Positions 41,242-51,990 of a DNA stretch of 64,000 nt are shown piece by piece. Made by a program: the position numbers and the translations under genes. Under the pieces are notes generated by a model, which was not told where the DNA came from, did no database searches, and saw only the letters and a program-made list of their open reading frames with translations. The stretch covers positions 124,001 to 188,000 of the forward strand of contig CALSLT010000019.1 in the NCBI GenBank assembly GCA_943787265.1, given 5' to 3'. Within the stretch, counting starts at the first letter, position 1; every line of letters begins with the position of its first letter. The DNA is from an uncultured Planctomycetaceae bacterium. Lineage in GTDB: Bacteria > Planctomycetota > Planctomycetia > Planctomycetales > Planctomycetaceae.

Positions 41242-44200
41242 ATGCTTCTGAATCTATTTCGCAACTATCTGACAAACGTCTCTCAAAGGTCGCAGTTTCG
41301 ATCACGGCGGTCGCGAGATCGTTTCGCGCAAAGTCCCGGAATGCCAGGACTTCACCGGCATACAGAATGTTTGGAAGATCGAACCTTGCTGGCAGCGCAG
41401 CACCTCACACCTTTTGCGACGTCGACGTCAAATACAGCGGTGGAGATGTCAGTCTCACCAGGAGACGTGATCACGATTCCCGTCTTCTATCAAACATTTG
41501 ACGGGACAGCATCGGCTCTTGGAACTGCTGATGATCTTCAATTGGCTGGCGGCTCAAATTTTAATGTGACGTTCCATTTCGATTCTACGGAACTCACATT
41601 TGATACCACTGATACTGCTCCCATGGATGGTCAAGCTGATGGTTTTACGAATGTGACGACAGAGGGATTCCTGCCCAGCGAGGGTTTCTTTGTCACGAAT
41701 ATGGCACAAACCGGCGAAGTGCAGTCAGGGCTTCAAAATGATGACACGATGCCGGGTGGTGCCGATACAGATTCGCTGCTCCAGTTTACGGTTGGTTCTT
41801 TCGCTGGATTTGCCGATTTTCCCGGATCAGCAGCGACGGCACAGGCTGGTTTCAAACTCTTCGATGCGACGTTTACCGTTGACGCCGGATTTAATTCATC
41901 GACGCGGTTGAATTTTGTCAGCCAGGTTGTCAGTCAGGTCAAAGGCGGAGGAAACTTTGAATTCGCTGGGCAAAGTCTCATCCTCAACCCCATTACTTCA
42001 GTCGGCGTTGCTGGTACAACCGACGGTGCTGAGGCTGCATCACCAACGAATGGTGTCTTCACCGTATCGCAGACCGCCATTACTGGAGTCGACACAGTAG
42101 TCGCATATTCGGTTACAGGGACTGCAAGTTCTGGTGTCGACTACACGGCACTTTCAGGGACAGCGACGATCACGGCTGGGCAGACTTCTACCACAATCTC
42201 CGTGCCTGTATTGGATGACGGAACCGTTGAAGGTACCGAGACCGTCATCGTTACTCTGGATTCAATTACGAGTCCTGCGTCAGGTGTTGTCCTTGGAACG
42301 AGCACTTCGGATTCGATCAACATTCTTGATAACGACACTGCCACATGGTCGCTGGCACTGAGCGGTTCTCCCGTGACAGAAGGCAATAGTGGCAGTGTTA
42401 CGGTGAGTCTTGCCGGGACTCTGCAGGAGAATGAGACTGCTCAGGTTGAAATCGACGTTACCGATATCACGACAACAAGCGCTGACTACGACGACCCGGA
42501 TACGGCAATCGGGAATGCAGTGGCAGCCTATGCCGGTGACGGTATGCTCGCGATCGATGTTAATGGCGTCCTCACTTACACCGGCGGTGTTGGCGGGACG
42601 TCAATGACCGACCTTGTCATCACCCTCGGGGCGGTTGACGATACTCTTGTGGAAGGTGACGAAACCTTTTCCACCGACCTGTCGAATCCCGCCAGCACGA
42701 CAGGTGCGGTCGTTGCCATCGGAACTTCAGAAGTTACGGCCACCATCACTGACAACGACTCGGCCAGCCTGTCGATCGCCTCCACCGGGACCTTCAATGA
42801 GGAATCTGGTGCCAACAATGTTGTGGTAACTTTGACGACGAGTGACGGAAGCGGTGGAACGGCCACTTTGGCACCGGGAGTTACGCTGACTGCAGATGTC
42901 GTTGACGCAACGACAGGAAATGCGACGAGCGGTTCAGACTACACGACATTCGGCACGCAGGCTGTTTCGTTTGCTCCAGGATCGGGTGACGGCACGACAC
43001 GGAACGCCGTGCTCACGTTGGCTAATGACACCCTCGTTGAAGGTGATGAATCAGTCAATCTGACTCTTCAGAATTTGAACACCACACTGAATGGAAGTGC
43101 GTCGTTAGGCACGACTGCCTCAGCAATTTCTATCGTCGATAACGACACAGCGACGATCGCAATCGGTGCTGCTTCTACGGTCACAGAGGAAGGCGGTGCT
43201 CAGAACATCGCAGTGACTCTGACGACGAGTGACGGAAGCGGCGGAACGGCGACACTTGCCCCGGGCGTTACGTTGACCGCCGACGTCATTGATGCCACCA
43301 CCGGAAGCGCAACCAGTGGTACTGACTTTGGTGCACTGCCGACACAGACTGTGACCTTCAACCCGGGTGACGGCGACGGCACGGTAGCCAACGCGAGTGT
43401 CACTCCGACGAATGACACGCTTGTCGAAGGCAACGAAACCATCGATCTGACACTGCAGAATCTGAACGCAACTCTTGACGGTCAGGCCGCGCTGGGGAAC
43501 ACAGCCAGCACAGTCACAATTGACGACAATGATACCGCGACAATTTCTATCGCTCCGACCGTCGATGTCACAGAGGCCGGCGGTGCTCAGAACGTCGCCG
43601 TAACGCTAACTACAAGCGATGGTGCCGGCGGAACAGCCACGCTGGCGACGGCATTGACGGCGGACGTAGTCGATGCTGGCGGCGGATCAGCATCAAGTGG
43701 TACGGACTACACAGCATTCGGCACTCAAGGCGTGACATTCAATGTGGGTGCCGGCAACGGGACCGTTGACAACGTCAGCGTCGATGTACTTGACGATGGC
43801 GATCTTGAAGCCGACGAGTCAATCAATCTAACACTACAGACTCTGAATACAACGCTTGACGGGCAAGCTGCGCTCGGCACGACCGCCAGTGTTGTCACCA
43901 TTACTGATGACGACACGCCTCGCGTCTCAGTGACAACGTCGACGGCTACCGCTGATGAAGCCAGCGGTGCTTTGATCTTTGACTTCGTTCGTGAGTCAGG
44001 CTCAGCCACTGCCGTATTGACTGTCAACTTTTCGGTCTCCGGAACGACCGACGCAACGGCAGATTACACGGTGTCAGGCCCGAATGTCACGTTCAACGCG
44101 GGGGCAGGTACTGGGACAATTGAACTCGGCAACGGAGTCAACCTTGCTCAGTTAACGGTCACGCCAACCAACGACACTCTTGTTGAAGGTGATGAGACTG

Positions 44201-47200
44201 TCGGTGTTACGGTCACGTCGGGTGCGAACTACAACATCGATACTCAGTCGTCAGATTCGGGAACCATCAACGACAACGACACGGCAATGCTGGCCATCGC
44301 AGCAACTCCCAGTATCACCGAAGAAGGCGGCACACAGACTGTCGATGTGACATTGACGACCAGCGACGGAGCTGGCGGAACAGCCACACTGGCTACTGGT
44401 ATCACACTGACCGCCGACGTCATTGACGCCGCCAGCGGGTCTGCCACCAGCGGCACCGACTATGGTGCTCTGGCGACGCAAATGGTGACATTTAACGCTG
44501 GCGACGGTAACGGCGCGACTTCGACGATCAACATTACACCGACCAACGACGCGCTTATCGAGGGCAACGAGACCATTGGTCTGACTCTTCAGAACCTGAG
44601 CTCGACTCTTGATGGCCAGGCCTCTCTGGGAAACACATCAAGCACGGTCACGATCGACGACAATGACACAGCGACGATCGCCGTCGCTGCTGCGACGACC
44701 ATCACCGAAGAGGGCGGTTCGCAGAATGTGGCCGTGACTCTTGTGACCAGTGATGGAGCGGGTGGCTCGGCAACCCTGGCCACCGGAGTTTCTCTAAGCG
44801 CTGACGTCGTTGACGCAACGACAGGTTCAGCAACAAGCGTGACGGATTTCGCGGCTCTGTCGACTCAGACCGTGACGTTCAACGCTGGCGCAACCGACTC
44901 GACGCAGAACGTCACGGTTGCTCCAGTCAACGACACGCTGGTCGAAGGCAATGAAACCGTCGACCTGACGTTGCAGAATCTTAGCTCAACAGTCGATGGC
45001 CAGGCAGCTCTGGGTAATACCGCCGGTGTCGTGACGATCGACGACAACGACACGGCGACTATTTCAATCGCGGCGAACACCGATGTTACAGAAGAGGGCG
45101 GTACACAAAACGTCGCCGTCACTCTGACAACCAGCGACGGTGCGGGTGGCACAGCAACTTTGGCCACCGCTTTGACTGCCGACGTCGTAGATGCCGGTGG
45201 CGGAACGGCGACGAGCGGCACAGACTACACGGCTTTGGGAACTCAGACGGTGACGTTCAACGCCGGTGCCGGTGACGCTGCGGTCGATAACATCAGCGTC
45301 GCCGTGACCAGTGACACTGATCTTGAAGCCGACGAGATCATCAACCTGACATTGCAGAATCTGAATACAAATCTGAATAGCCAGGCATCACTGGGAACAA
45401 CTTCAGGCACGGTCACAATTGCAGACAACGACACACCACGAGTGTCTCTGACCGCTTCAACTGCAACTGCTGACGAGGCTTCCGGCACACTGGTCTTTGA
45501 TTTTGCTCGTGTCGCCGGAGACCAGAATACGGCGTTGGTCGTGAATTTCCTGCTGTCAGGGACCGCAGACCTTGCTGACGACTATGCCGCATCAGGAACA
45601 GGAGTAACCTACAACTCAGGGGACGGCACCGGGACCATCACTCTGGGGGTAGGAATTAATCTCAACCAACTGACGCTCACGCCAACTAACGATGCATTGA
45701 TTGAAGGTAATGAAGGTGTAACTGCGACTTTGCAGGCCGGCGTCAACTACAACATCGACACGCAATCTTCTGACTCGGGAACGATTGACGACAACGACAC
45801 AGCAACACTGTCAATTGCTGCCGCAACCAGCGTGGCGGAAGAAAGCGGCTCGCAGAATGTGGCCGTTACACTGACGACAAGTGATGGAGCAGGTGGGACG
45901 GCAACGCTGGCGACCGGTGTTACCCTGACGGCAGACGTTGTTGATGGTGGTGGCGGAACCGCAGTCAGTGGTACCGACTACGCTGCTCTCACGACTCAGA
46001 CAGTGACTTTCAACGCTGGCGATGGCGACGGAACGACGGCGAATGTCAGTGTTTTCCCCACTAGCGACGAGATCGTTGAAGCGAACGAGACAGTCAACTT
46101 GACACTCCGGAACCTGAATTCGAGTCTGGATGGTCAGGCGGCATTAGGGACAACCGCTGGAGTTGCAACGATCACCGATGACGACACCGCGACGCTTTCG
46201 ATCAATACTCCAACAATCACCGAAACGGACGCCGATCAAACGGTGACGTTCACGGTGACCCTGGACAAAGCGGTGGAAGGCGGATTCGACGTGGCCATCA
46301 GTGCTGCCGACATCAGCACTGACGGAACTGCCGACTTCACGCTGGACACGACCAGCCTGACTTTCGCCGGAACGGTGGGCGAGACTCAGTCGGTGACGGT
46401 GACGATCAAGGGTGACGACATCGTCGAAGACAACGAGCAGTTCAGCGTGACTCTGGGTGACGTCACAAACACCACTGCCGTTCAGGACGCAGCGATCACC
46501 ACGGGTGCTTCATCGACCGCAACGATCACCGATGACGACACCGCGACGCTTTCGATCAATACTCCAACAATCACCGAAACGGACGCCGATCAAACGGTGA
46601 CGTTCACGGTGACCCTGGACAAAGCGGTGGAAGGCGGATTCGACGTGGCCATCAGTGCTGCCGACATCAGCACTGACGGAACTGCCGACTTCACGCTGGA
46701 CACGACCAGCCTGACTTTCGCCGGAACGGTGGGCGAGACTCAGTCGGTGACGGTGACGATCAAGGGTGACGACATCGTCGAAGACAACGAGCAGTTCAGC
46801 GTGACTCTGGGTGACGTCACAAACACCACTGCCGTTCAGGACGCAGCGATCACCACGGGTGCTTCATCGACCGCAACGATCACCGATGACGACACCGCGA
46901 CGCTTTCGATCAATACTCCAACAATCACCGAAACGGACGCCGATCAAACGGTGACGTTCACGGTGACCCTGGACAAAGCGGTGGAAGGCGGATTCGACGT
47001 GGCCATCAGTGCTGCCGACATCAGCACTGACGGAACTGCCGACTTCACGCTGGACACGACCAGCCTGACTTTCGCCGGAACGGTGGGCGAGACTCAGTCG
47101 GTGACGGTGACGATCAAGGGTGACGACATCGTCGAAGACAACGAGCAGTTCAGCGTGACTCTGGGTGACGTCACAAACACCACTGCCGTTCAGGACGCAG

Positions 47201-50200
47201 CGATCACCACGGGTGCTTCATCGACCGCAACGATCACCGATGACGACACCGCGACGCTTTCGATCAATACTCCAACAATCACCGAAACGGACGCCGATCA
47301 AACGGTGACGTTCACGGTGACCCTGGACAAAGCGGTGGAAGGCGGATTCGACGTGGCCATCAGTGCTGCCGACATCAGCACTGACGGAACTGCCGACTTC
47401 ACGCTGGACACGACCAGCCTGACTTTCGCCGGAACGGTGGGCGAGACTCAGTCGGTGACGGTGACGATCAAGGGTGACGACATCGTCGAAGACAACGAGC
47501 AGTTCAGCGTGACTCTGGGTGACGTCACAAACACCACTGCCGTTCAGGACGCAGCGATCACCACGGGTGCTTCATCGACCGCAACGATCACCGATGACGA
47601 CACCGCGACGCTTTCGATCAATACTCCAACAATCACCGAAACGGACGCCGATCAAACGGTGACGTTCACGGTGACCCTGGACAAAGCGGTGGAAGGCGGA
47701 TTCGACGTGGCCATCAGTGCTGCCGACATCAGCACTGACGGAACTGCCGACTTCACGCTGGACACGACCAGCCTGACTTTCGCCGGAACGGTGGGCGAGA
47801 CTCAGTCGGTGACGGTGACGATCAAGGGTGACGACATCGTCGAAGACAACGAGCAGTTCAGCGTGACTCTGGGTGACGTCACAAACACCACTGCCGTTCA
47901 GGACGCAGCGATCACCACGGGTGCTTCATCGACCGCAACGATCACCGATGACGACACCGCGACGCTTTCGATCAATACTCCAACAATCACCGAAACGGAC
48001 GCCAATCAAACGGTGACGTTCACGGTGACCCTGGACAAAGCGGTGGAAGGCGGATTCGACGTGGCCATCAGTGCTGCCGACATCAGCACTGAAGGAACTG
48101 CCGACTTCACGCTGGACACGACCAGCCTGACTTTCGCCGGAACGGTGGGCGAGACTCAGTCGGTGACGGTGACGATCAAGGGTGACGACATCGTCGAAGA
48201 CAACGAGCAGTTCAGCGTGACTCTGGGTGACGTCACAAACACCACTGCCGTTCAGGACGCAGCGATCACCACGGGTGCTTCATCGACCGCAACGATCACC
48301 GATGACGACACCGCGACGCTTTCGATCAATACTCCAACAATCACCGAAACGGACGCCGATCAAACGGTGACGTTCACGGTGACCCTGGACAAAGCGGTGG
48401 AAGGCGGATTCGACGTGGCCATCAGTGCTGCCGACATCAGCACTGACGGAACTGCCGACTTCACGCTGGACACGACCAGCCTGACTTTCGCCGGAACGGT
48501 GGGCGAGACTCAGTCGGTGACGGTGACGATCAAGGGTGACGACATCGTCGAAGACAACGAGCAGTTCAGCGTGACTCTGGGTGACGTCACAAACACCACT
48601 GCCGTTCAGGACGCAGCGATCACCACGGGTGCTTCATCGACCGCAACGATCACCGATGACGACACCGCGGTCTTCACGATTGAAGACGTAACCGTGAACG
48701 AAGCCGACGGCACGCTGACCTTCGTGATCACCACGGACAGTCTTATCGATATTCCGATTGACATCGGAGTTTCTTATGCCGACGGAACGGCGACAGGAAC
48801 TTCAGGTGGCACGCTGGGCGACTTCGACAACGACTCAGACGTCGTCACGCTGTCTGCTAACACGACGTCGGTTATGACGACGGTTGCAATTACTGACGAC
48901 GCGACCGCCGAAAACGATGAAACGTTCCAGGCATCACTCAGTACTGTTACTTCCATCGGGACTCGGTCGATCGACCTGACTGACACTGCAACAGGCACGA
49001 TCGTAGACAACGACGCCATTCGGGTCAGTATTGCTGTCGCACCATCAACGGTCGGTGAAGAGAGTGGGACGGACCTCGTCTACACGATCACAGCCGCATC
49101 AGCTCCTGCAAGTAATGTGACCATCGCGTTTGACGTATCAGGTACAGCCACGTTTACTGATGACTACACAGTCTCGGGTGCTGCTACATTCAATGCAGCA
49201 TCTGGCACAGCCGTTATCATGGCTGGGACGACTACTGCGGAAATTCGAATCACTCCGGTCGATGACGTGCTGACCGAAGGCACTGTTCTTCTTCCTGATG
49301 AATCTGTCATTCTGACGCTTAACGACAACAGCGTCGAATACAATCTCGACCCGCCAACGTCAGCAACCGGCAACATAACTGACGACGAGGCTGTTGCAGC
49401 ACCGTCAATCGTCAACCTGACCGCCGGTAACGACAACGTGGAACTGATCGTCGATGCGGGTTCTTATGTCGTGCGAGATGCGACCAACACGATTGTCGAA
49501 TTCTTCCGCCGCTCCATTAGTTCCGTGACAACGATCACGATCAACGGCCTCGACGGAGACGACACGGTTTCCGTCAACTTTGCGAACGGAAATCCAGTTC
49601 CGCCTGTGAATCCTCTGATTACGCCTTCCGGCGGGATCACGATCAATGGTGGTGCGGCAGGCAACGACACCGTCACGCTCGACAACGTTGGGGCTACTTT
49701 CACAACGCACACCTACGACTACACGAACGCTAACGACGGCACCATCACTCTGAATGATGGTGTTGACGACACGACGATCAACTTCACCGGGCTGGAGCCA
49801 ATCACGAACGACGGAACGGCTACAGACATTATTTTCAATCTGCCGGCGACTAACGATGACGCTTCACTGGAAGATGCTGGTTCTTCATCTGATGGGATGA
49901 TGAGCCTTATCAGCAACAGCACAACGTTTGAAGCTACGACGTTCGTCGTCCCAACGACATCGCTGACGATCAACGCTGGTGACGGAGATGACACTGTCTC
50001 GTTCACGTCCGCGGATGATTCACTCGTTCCGAACGATTCGTCAAACGTGAATTCACAGACGGTGATCATTAACGGTGACGCTGGCAACGACATCCTGGTT
50101 GGTTCGTCATTCAACGATGTCATGAATGGCGGAGCGGGCAACGATGTTGTCAACGGCCGGGCAGGAAATGACACCCTGGGCGGCGACGCTGACAACGACA

Positions 50201-51777
50201 CTCTGCTGGGCGGCGGTGGTGCCGACAATCTCTTCGGTGGCGACGGTGCTGACCGAATCAAAGGGCAAGGTGGTACGGACTCTGTAGGCGGTGGAGCAGG
50301 CGACGACACGATCGAAGGTGGTGCGGGAACCTCATCACTTCGTGAAGAAGGAAACGTCGACCTCACCATTCGATCAAGCGGCGATGCGATTATCCTCGAA
50401 GGCCTGGGGACCGATCTGATCACCGGAACTTACACGACTGTCGAGCTGATCGGTGGCTCGTCCGGAAACCGGCTCGACGCTTCAGGCTACCTCGGCAACG
50501 TGACTTTGGACGGTGCTGGCGGCGATGACACTTTGATCGGAACCCGTAACGCCGACAGTCTTATCGGCGGTGCCGGCACTGACCGAGCCATCATCAGGGT
50601 CCGAGGCAACGTCGCCGTGACCGACCTTGGCGTGTTTGGCCCAGGCGGCGACTTCCTGGACAGTGTCGATTCACTACAGATCGAAATCGACGACCCAACC
50701 GGTGCCCGAGTTGACGCTTCGACCTACACGCTTGGCCGAGTGACAATTATCGGGAGCGGCGGTCGGGACACGATCATCGGCTCGGCTCAGAACGACTTCC
50801 TGAACGGTCGAGGTGGTCGCGACCAGGTCTTCGGCGGCGACGGCAATGACCGGCTCCTCGGTGGCGGAAGCAGCGACCTGCTTGTCGGTGGCAATGGTCG
50901 AGACACGATCCTCGGTAATTCGGGAATTGATACGATCAGCGGCGGCGAAGGCAACGACCGTATCGTCGGCGGCAACCAACGCACCGTCCTGCGTGAAGAA
51001 GGCTTCTCTGGAGATATTACGGTCTCCAGCAACGGGCAGGCCGCGACCATCAGCGGTCTGGGGAACGACAATCTGAAAGGCACGTTCACCGAGCTTGAGC
51101 TGATCGGCGGCGACGGACCGAACAAGATTGACGCTTCAGGCTTTGACTTTGCCATCACGCTTCAGGGTGGTGGCGGAGACGACACTTTGATCGGCGGCAG
51201 CCAGAGTGATTCTCTGGACGGCGGAGACGGCACCGACCAGATTCAGCAGACAGTCGACCTTGAGCAAATCCTGACCGACACGCTGGTTACTGGCCGAGGA
51301 GCTGACACGCTCAGCAGCATCGAGGAAGCCGTTCTGATCGGTGGCGATCTCGGAACAAACATTGACGCCAGTGGCTTCAGCGGAGCAACAACGCTCATCG
51401 GCAACGGTGGTGGTGACACTCTGATCGGTGGCTCAAATGATGACGTGCTCTCTGGCGGCGACGGAGACGACAAACTGTTCGGACTGGGCGGTAATGACAC
51501 GGCTGACGGAGCCGCCGGCAATGACAGTGTTCTTGGTGGCGATGCTGATGACATCCTGCTTGGCGGTTCAGGCAACGACACGTTGCTTGGCGAAGCTGGT
51601 AACGACACATTGCTCGGTGAAGACGGAGACGACACTGTCGACGCCGGAAGCGGAACGGACACTGCCACAGGAATTGGTAACGGCGAAGCCGACGATGATG
51701 CAGATACGGTCAGTGGGGCGGAATCGATCGACGATGCGTTTGTGTTTGACTTCGATTCAATCGTCGCTGGTTTTTGA
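41242..51777 (+). CDS. Giant Calx-beta / RTX repeat surface protein
   Basis: A 3511-residue extracellular protein. ATG at 41242 has GAGG 10 nt upstream. The LEPR-XLL-type motif LEDRTLLAA is at 44-52. Residues about 60-250 form a beta-sandwich-like domain with cohesin-like features (VSPGDVITIPVFYQT, NFNVTFHFDSTELTF). Then come Calx-beta-type modules of 110-120 residues (about 255-1645), with the pattern TEEGGxQNVAVTLTTSDG ... LVEGNETI ... TIDDNDTA. Seven almost identical 118-residue modules follow (1646-2471), then more diverged Calx-beta modules (2472-2720). The C-terminal part (about 2937-3500) has RTX Ca-binding nonapeptides (GGxGxDxLxG), interrupted by the repeated LREEG...DASG module. It ends in VAGF without a membrane anchor. 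RTX C-termini are typical of type I secretion substrates, but no type I ABC exporter is in the window. A strong terminator follows. Confidence 0.9.
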   Translation: MLLNLFRNYLTNVSQRSQFRSRRSRDRFAQSPGMPGLHRHTECLEDRTLLAAQHLTPFATSTSNTAVEMSVSPGDVITIPVFYQTFDGTASALGTADDLQLAGGSNFNVTFHFDSTELTFDTTDTAPMDGQADGFTNVTTEGFLPSEGFFVTNMAQTGEVQSGLQNDDTMPGGADTDSLLQFTVGSFAGFADFPGSAATAQAGFKLFDATFTVDAGFNSSTRLNFVSQVVSQVKGGGNFEFAGQSLILNPITSVGVAGTTDGAEAASPTNGVFTVSQTAITGVDTVVAYSVTGTASSGVDYTALSGTATITAGQTSTTISVPVLDDGTVEGTETVIVTLDSITSPASGVVLGTSTSDSINILDNDTATWSLALSGSPVTEGNSGSVTVSLAGTLQENETAQVEIDVTDITTTSADYDDPDTAIGNAVAAYAGDGMLAIDVNGVLTYTGGVGGTSMTDLVITLGAVDDTLVEGDETFSTDLSNPASTTGAVVAIGTSEVTATITDNDSASLSIASTGTFNEESGANNVVVTLTTSDGSGGTATLAPGVTLTADVVDATTGNATSGSDYTTFGTQAVSFAPGSGDGTTRNAVLTLANDTLVEGDESVNLTLQNLNTTLNGSASLGTTASAISIVDNDTATIAIGAASTVTEEGGAQNIAVTLTTSDGSGGTATLAPGVTLTADVIDATTGSATSGTDFGALPTQTVTFNPGDGDGTVANASVTPTNDTLVEGNETIDLTLQNLNATLDGQAALGNTASTVTIDDNDTATISIAPTVDVTEAGGAQNVAVTLTTSDGAGGTATLATALTADVVDAGGGSASSGTDYTAFGTQGVTFNVGAGNGTVDNVSVDVLDDGDLEADESINLTLQTLNTTLDGQAALGTTASVVTITDDDTPRVSVTTSTATADEASGALIFDFVRESGSATAVLTVNFSVSGTTDATADYTVSGPNVTFNAGAGTGTIELGNGVNLAQLTVTPTNDTLVEGDETVGVTVTSGANYNIDTQSSDSGTINDNDTAMLAIAATPSITEEGGTQTVDVTLTTSDGAGGTATLATGITLTADVIDAASGSATSGTDYGALATQMVTFNAGDGNGATSTINITPTNDALIEGNETIGLTLQNLSSTLDGQASLGNTSSTVTIDDNDTATIAVAAATTITEEGGSQNVAVTLVTSDGAGGSATLATGVSLSADVVDATTGSATSVTDFAALSTQTVTFNAGATDSTQNVTVAPVNDTLVEGNETVDLTLQNLSSTVDGQAALGNTAGVVTIDDNDTATISIAANTDVTEEGGTQNVAVTLTTSDGAGGTATLATALTADVVDAGGGTATSGTDYTALGTQTVTFNAGAGDAAVDNISVAVTSDTDLEADEIINLTLQNLNTNLNSQASLGTTSGTVTIADNDTPRVSLTASTATADEASGTLVFDFARVAGDQNTALVVNFLLSGTADLADDYAASGTGVTYNSGDGTGTITLGVGINLNQLTLTPTNDALIEGNEGVTATLQAGVNYNIDTQSSDSGTIDDNDTATLSIAAATSVAEESGSQNVAVTLTTSDGAGGTATLATGVTLTADVVDGGGGTAVSGTDYAALTTQTVTFNAGDGDGTTANVSVFPTSDEIVEANETVNLTLRNLNSSLDGQAALGTTAGVATITDDDTATLSINTPTITETDADQTVTFTVTLDKAVEGGFDVAISAADISTDGTADFTLDTTSLTFAGTVGETQSVTVTIKGDDIVEDNEQFSVTLGDVTNTTAVQDAAITTGASSTATITDDDTATLSINTPTITETDADQTVTFTVTLDKAVEGGFDVAISAADISTDGTADFTLDTTSLTFAGTVGETQSVTVTIKGDDIVEDNEQFSVTLGDVTNTTAVQDAAITTGASSTATITDDDTATLSINTPTITETDADQTVTFTVTLDKAVEGGFDVAISAADISTDGTADFTLDTTSLTFAGTVGETQSVTVTIKGDDIVEDNEQFSVTLGDVTNTTAVQDAAITTGASSTATITDDDTATLSINTPTITETDADQTVTFTVTLDKAVEGGFDVAISAADISTDGTADFTLDTTSLTFAGTVGETQSVTVTIKGDDIVEDNEQFSVTLGDVTNTTAVQDAAITTGASSTATITDDDTATLSINTPTITETDADQTVTFTVTLDKAVEGGFDVAISAADISTDGTADFTLDTTSLTFAGTVGETQSVTVTIKGDDIVEDNEQFSVTLGDVTNTTAVQDAAITTGASSTATITDDDTATLSINTPTITETDANQTVTFTVTLDKAVEGGFDVAISAADISTEGTADFTLDTTSLTFAGTVGETQSVTVTIKGDDIVEDNEQFSVTLGDVTNTTAVQDAAITTGASSTATITDDDTATLSINTPTITETDADQTVTFTVTLDKAVEGGFDVAISAADISTDGTADFTLDTTSLTFAGTVGETQSVTVTIKGDDIVEDNEQFSVTLGDVTNTTAVQDAAITTGASSTATITDDDTAVFTIEDVTVNEADGTLTFVITTDSLIDIPIDIGVSYADGTATGTSGGTLGDFDNDSDVVTLSANTTSVMTTVAITDDATAENDETFQASLSTVTSIGTRSIDLTDTATGTIVDNDAIRVSIAVAPSTVGEESGTDLVYTITAASAPASNVTIAFDVSGTATFTDDYTVSGAATFNAASGTAVIMAGTTTAEIRITPVDDVLTEGTVLLPDESVILTLNDNSVEYNLDPPTSATGNITDDEAVAAPSIVNLTAGNDNVELIVDAGSYVVRDATNTIVEFFRRSISSVTTITINGLDGDDTVSVNFANGNPVPPVNPLITPSGGITINGGAAGNDTVTLDNVGATFTTHTYDYTNANDGTITLNDGVDDTTINFTGLEPITNDGTATDIIFNLPATNDDASLEDAGSSSDGMMSLISNSTTFEATTFVVPTTSLTINAGDGDDTVSFTSADDSLVPNDSSNVNSQTVIINGDAGNDILVGSSFNDVMNGGAGNDVVNGRAGNDTLGGDADNDTLLGGGGADNLFGGDGADRIKGQGGTDSVGGGAGDDTIEGGAGTSSLREEGNVDLTIRSSGDAIILEGLGTDLITGTYTTVELIGGSSGNRLDASGYLGNVTLDGAGGDDTLIGTRNADSLIGGAGTDRAIIRVRGNVAVTDLGVFGPGGDFLDSVDSLQIEIDDPTGARVDASTYTLGRVTIIGSGGRDTIIGSAQNDFLNGRGGRDQVFGGDGNDRLLGGGSSDLLVGGNGRDTILGNSGIDTISGGEGNDRIVGGNQRTVLREEGFSGDITVSSNGQAATISGLGNDNLKGTFTELELIGGDGPNKIDASGFDFAITLQGGGGDDTLIGGSQSDSLDGGDGTDQIQQTVDLEQILTDTLVTGRGADTLSSIEEAVLIGGDLGTNIDASGFSGATTLIGNGGGDTLIGGSNDDVLSGGDGDDKLFGLGGNDTADGAAGNDSVLGGDADDILLGGSGNDTLLGEAGNDTLLGEDGDDTVDAGSGTDTATGIGNGEADDDADTVSGAESIDDAFVFDFDSIVAGF
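46177..48654 (+). repeat. Seven tandem 354-bp repeats, nearly identical
   Basis: Units start at 46177, 46531, 46885, 47239, 47593, 47947 and 48301. Each is 354 bp (118 codons), so gain or loss of a unit keeps the frame. By eye all copies are identical except the sixth, which has G to A at 48004 (Asp to Asn) and C to A at 48093 (Asp to Glu). A partial start of the next unit follows at 48655. Confidence 0.95.
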
Positions 51778-51816
51778 TCAGACAGTTCTCCGCGTCAACT
51801 GAAAAATGCAGTAGAC

Positions 51817-51856
51817 AAGGCCCGGCCGATCGTTACGATCCCGGGCCTTCTCTTTT
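51817..51856 (+). terminator. Intrinsic terminator after the giant Calx-beta gene
   Basis: AAGGCCCGG (51817-51825) pairs with CCGGGCCTT (51841-51849), with an inner stem GATCG/CGATC, a TTA loop and a small CC bulge. The T-rich CTCTTTT follows. It lies 40 nt after the stop codon. Confidence 0.9.
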
Positions 51857-51990
51857 GGGTGATCCCGGTTTCGGATGTTCGAACCAAGATGGATTGCCGC
51901 CAGTTCCCCAGATGATTGATCGAACGGCAAGCGAAGTCTCGGTCTGACGATCACAACCCGCTGCTGGCCCGCATGCGACGGGCTTTATGA

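Noticed and set aside
41242..51777. Type I (ABC) secretion operon expected for an RTX protein
   Set aside because: No ABC transporter gene is found in the window; the nearby HlyD/TolC genes belong to the SecA-like locus 10 kb away.
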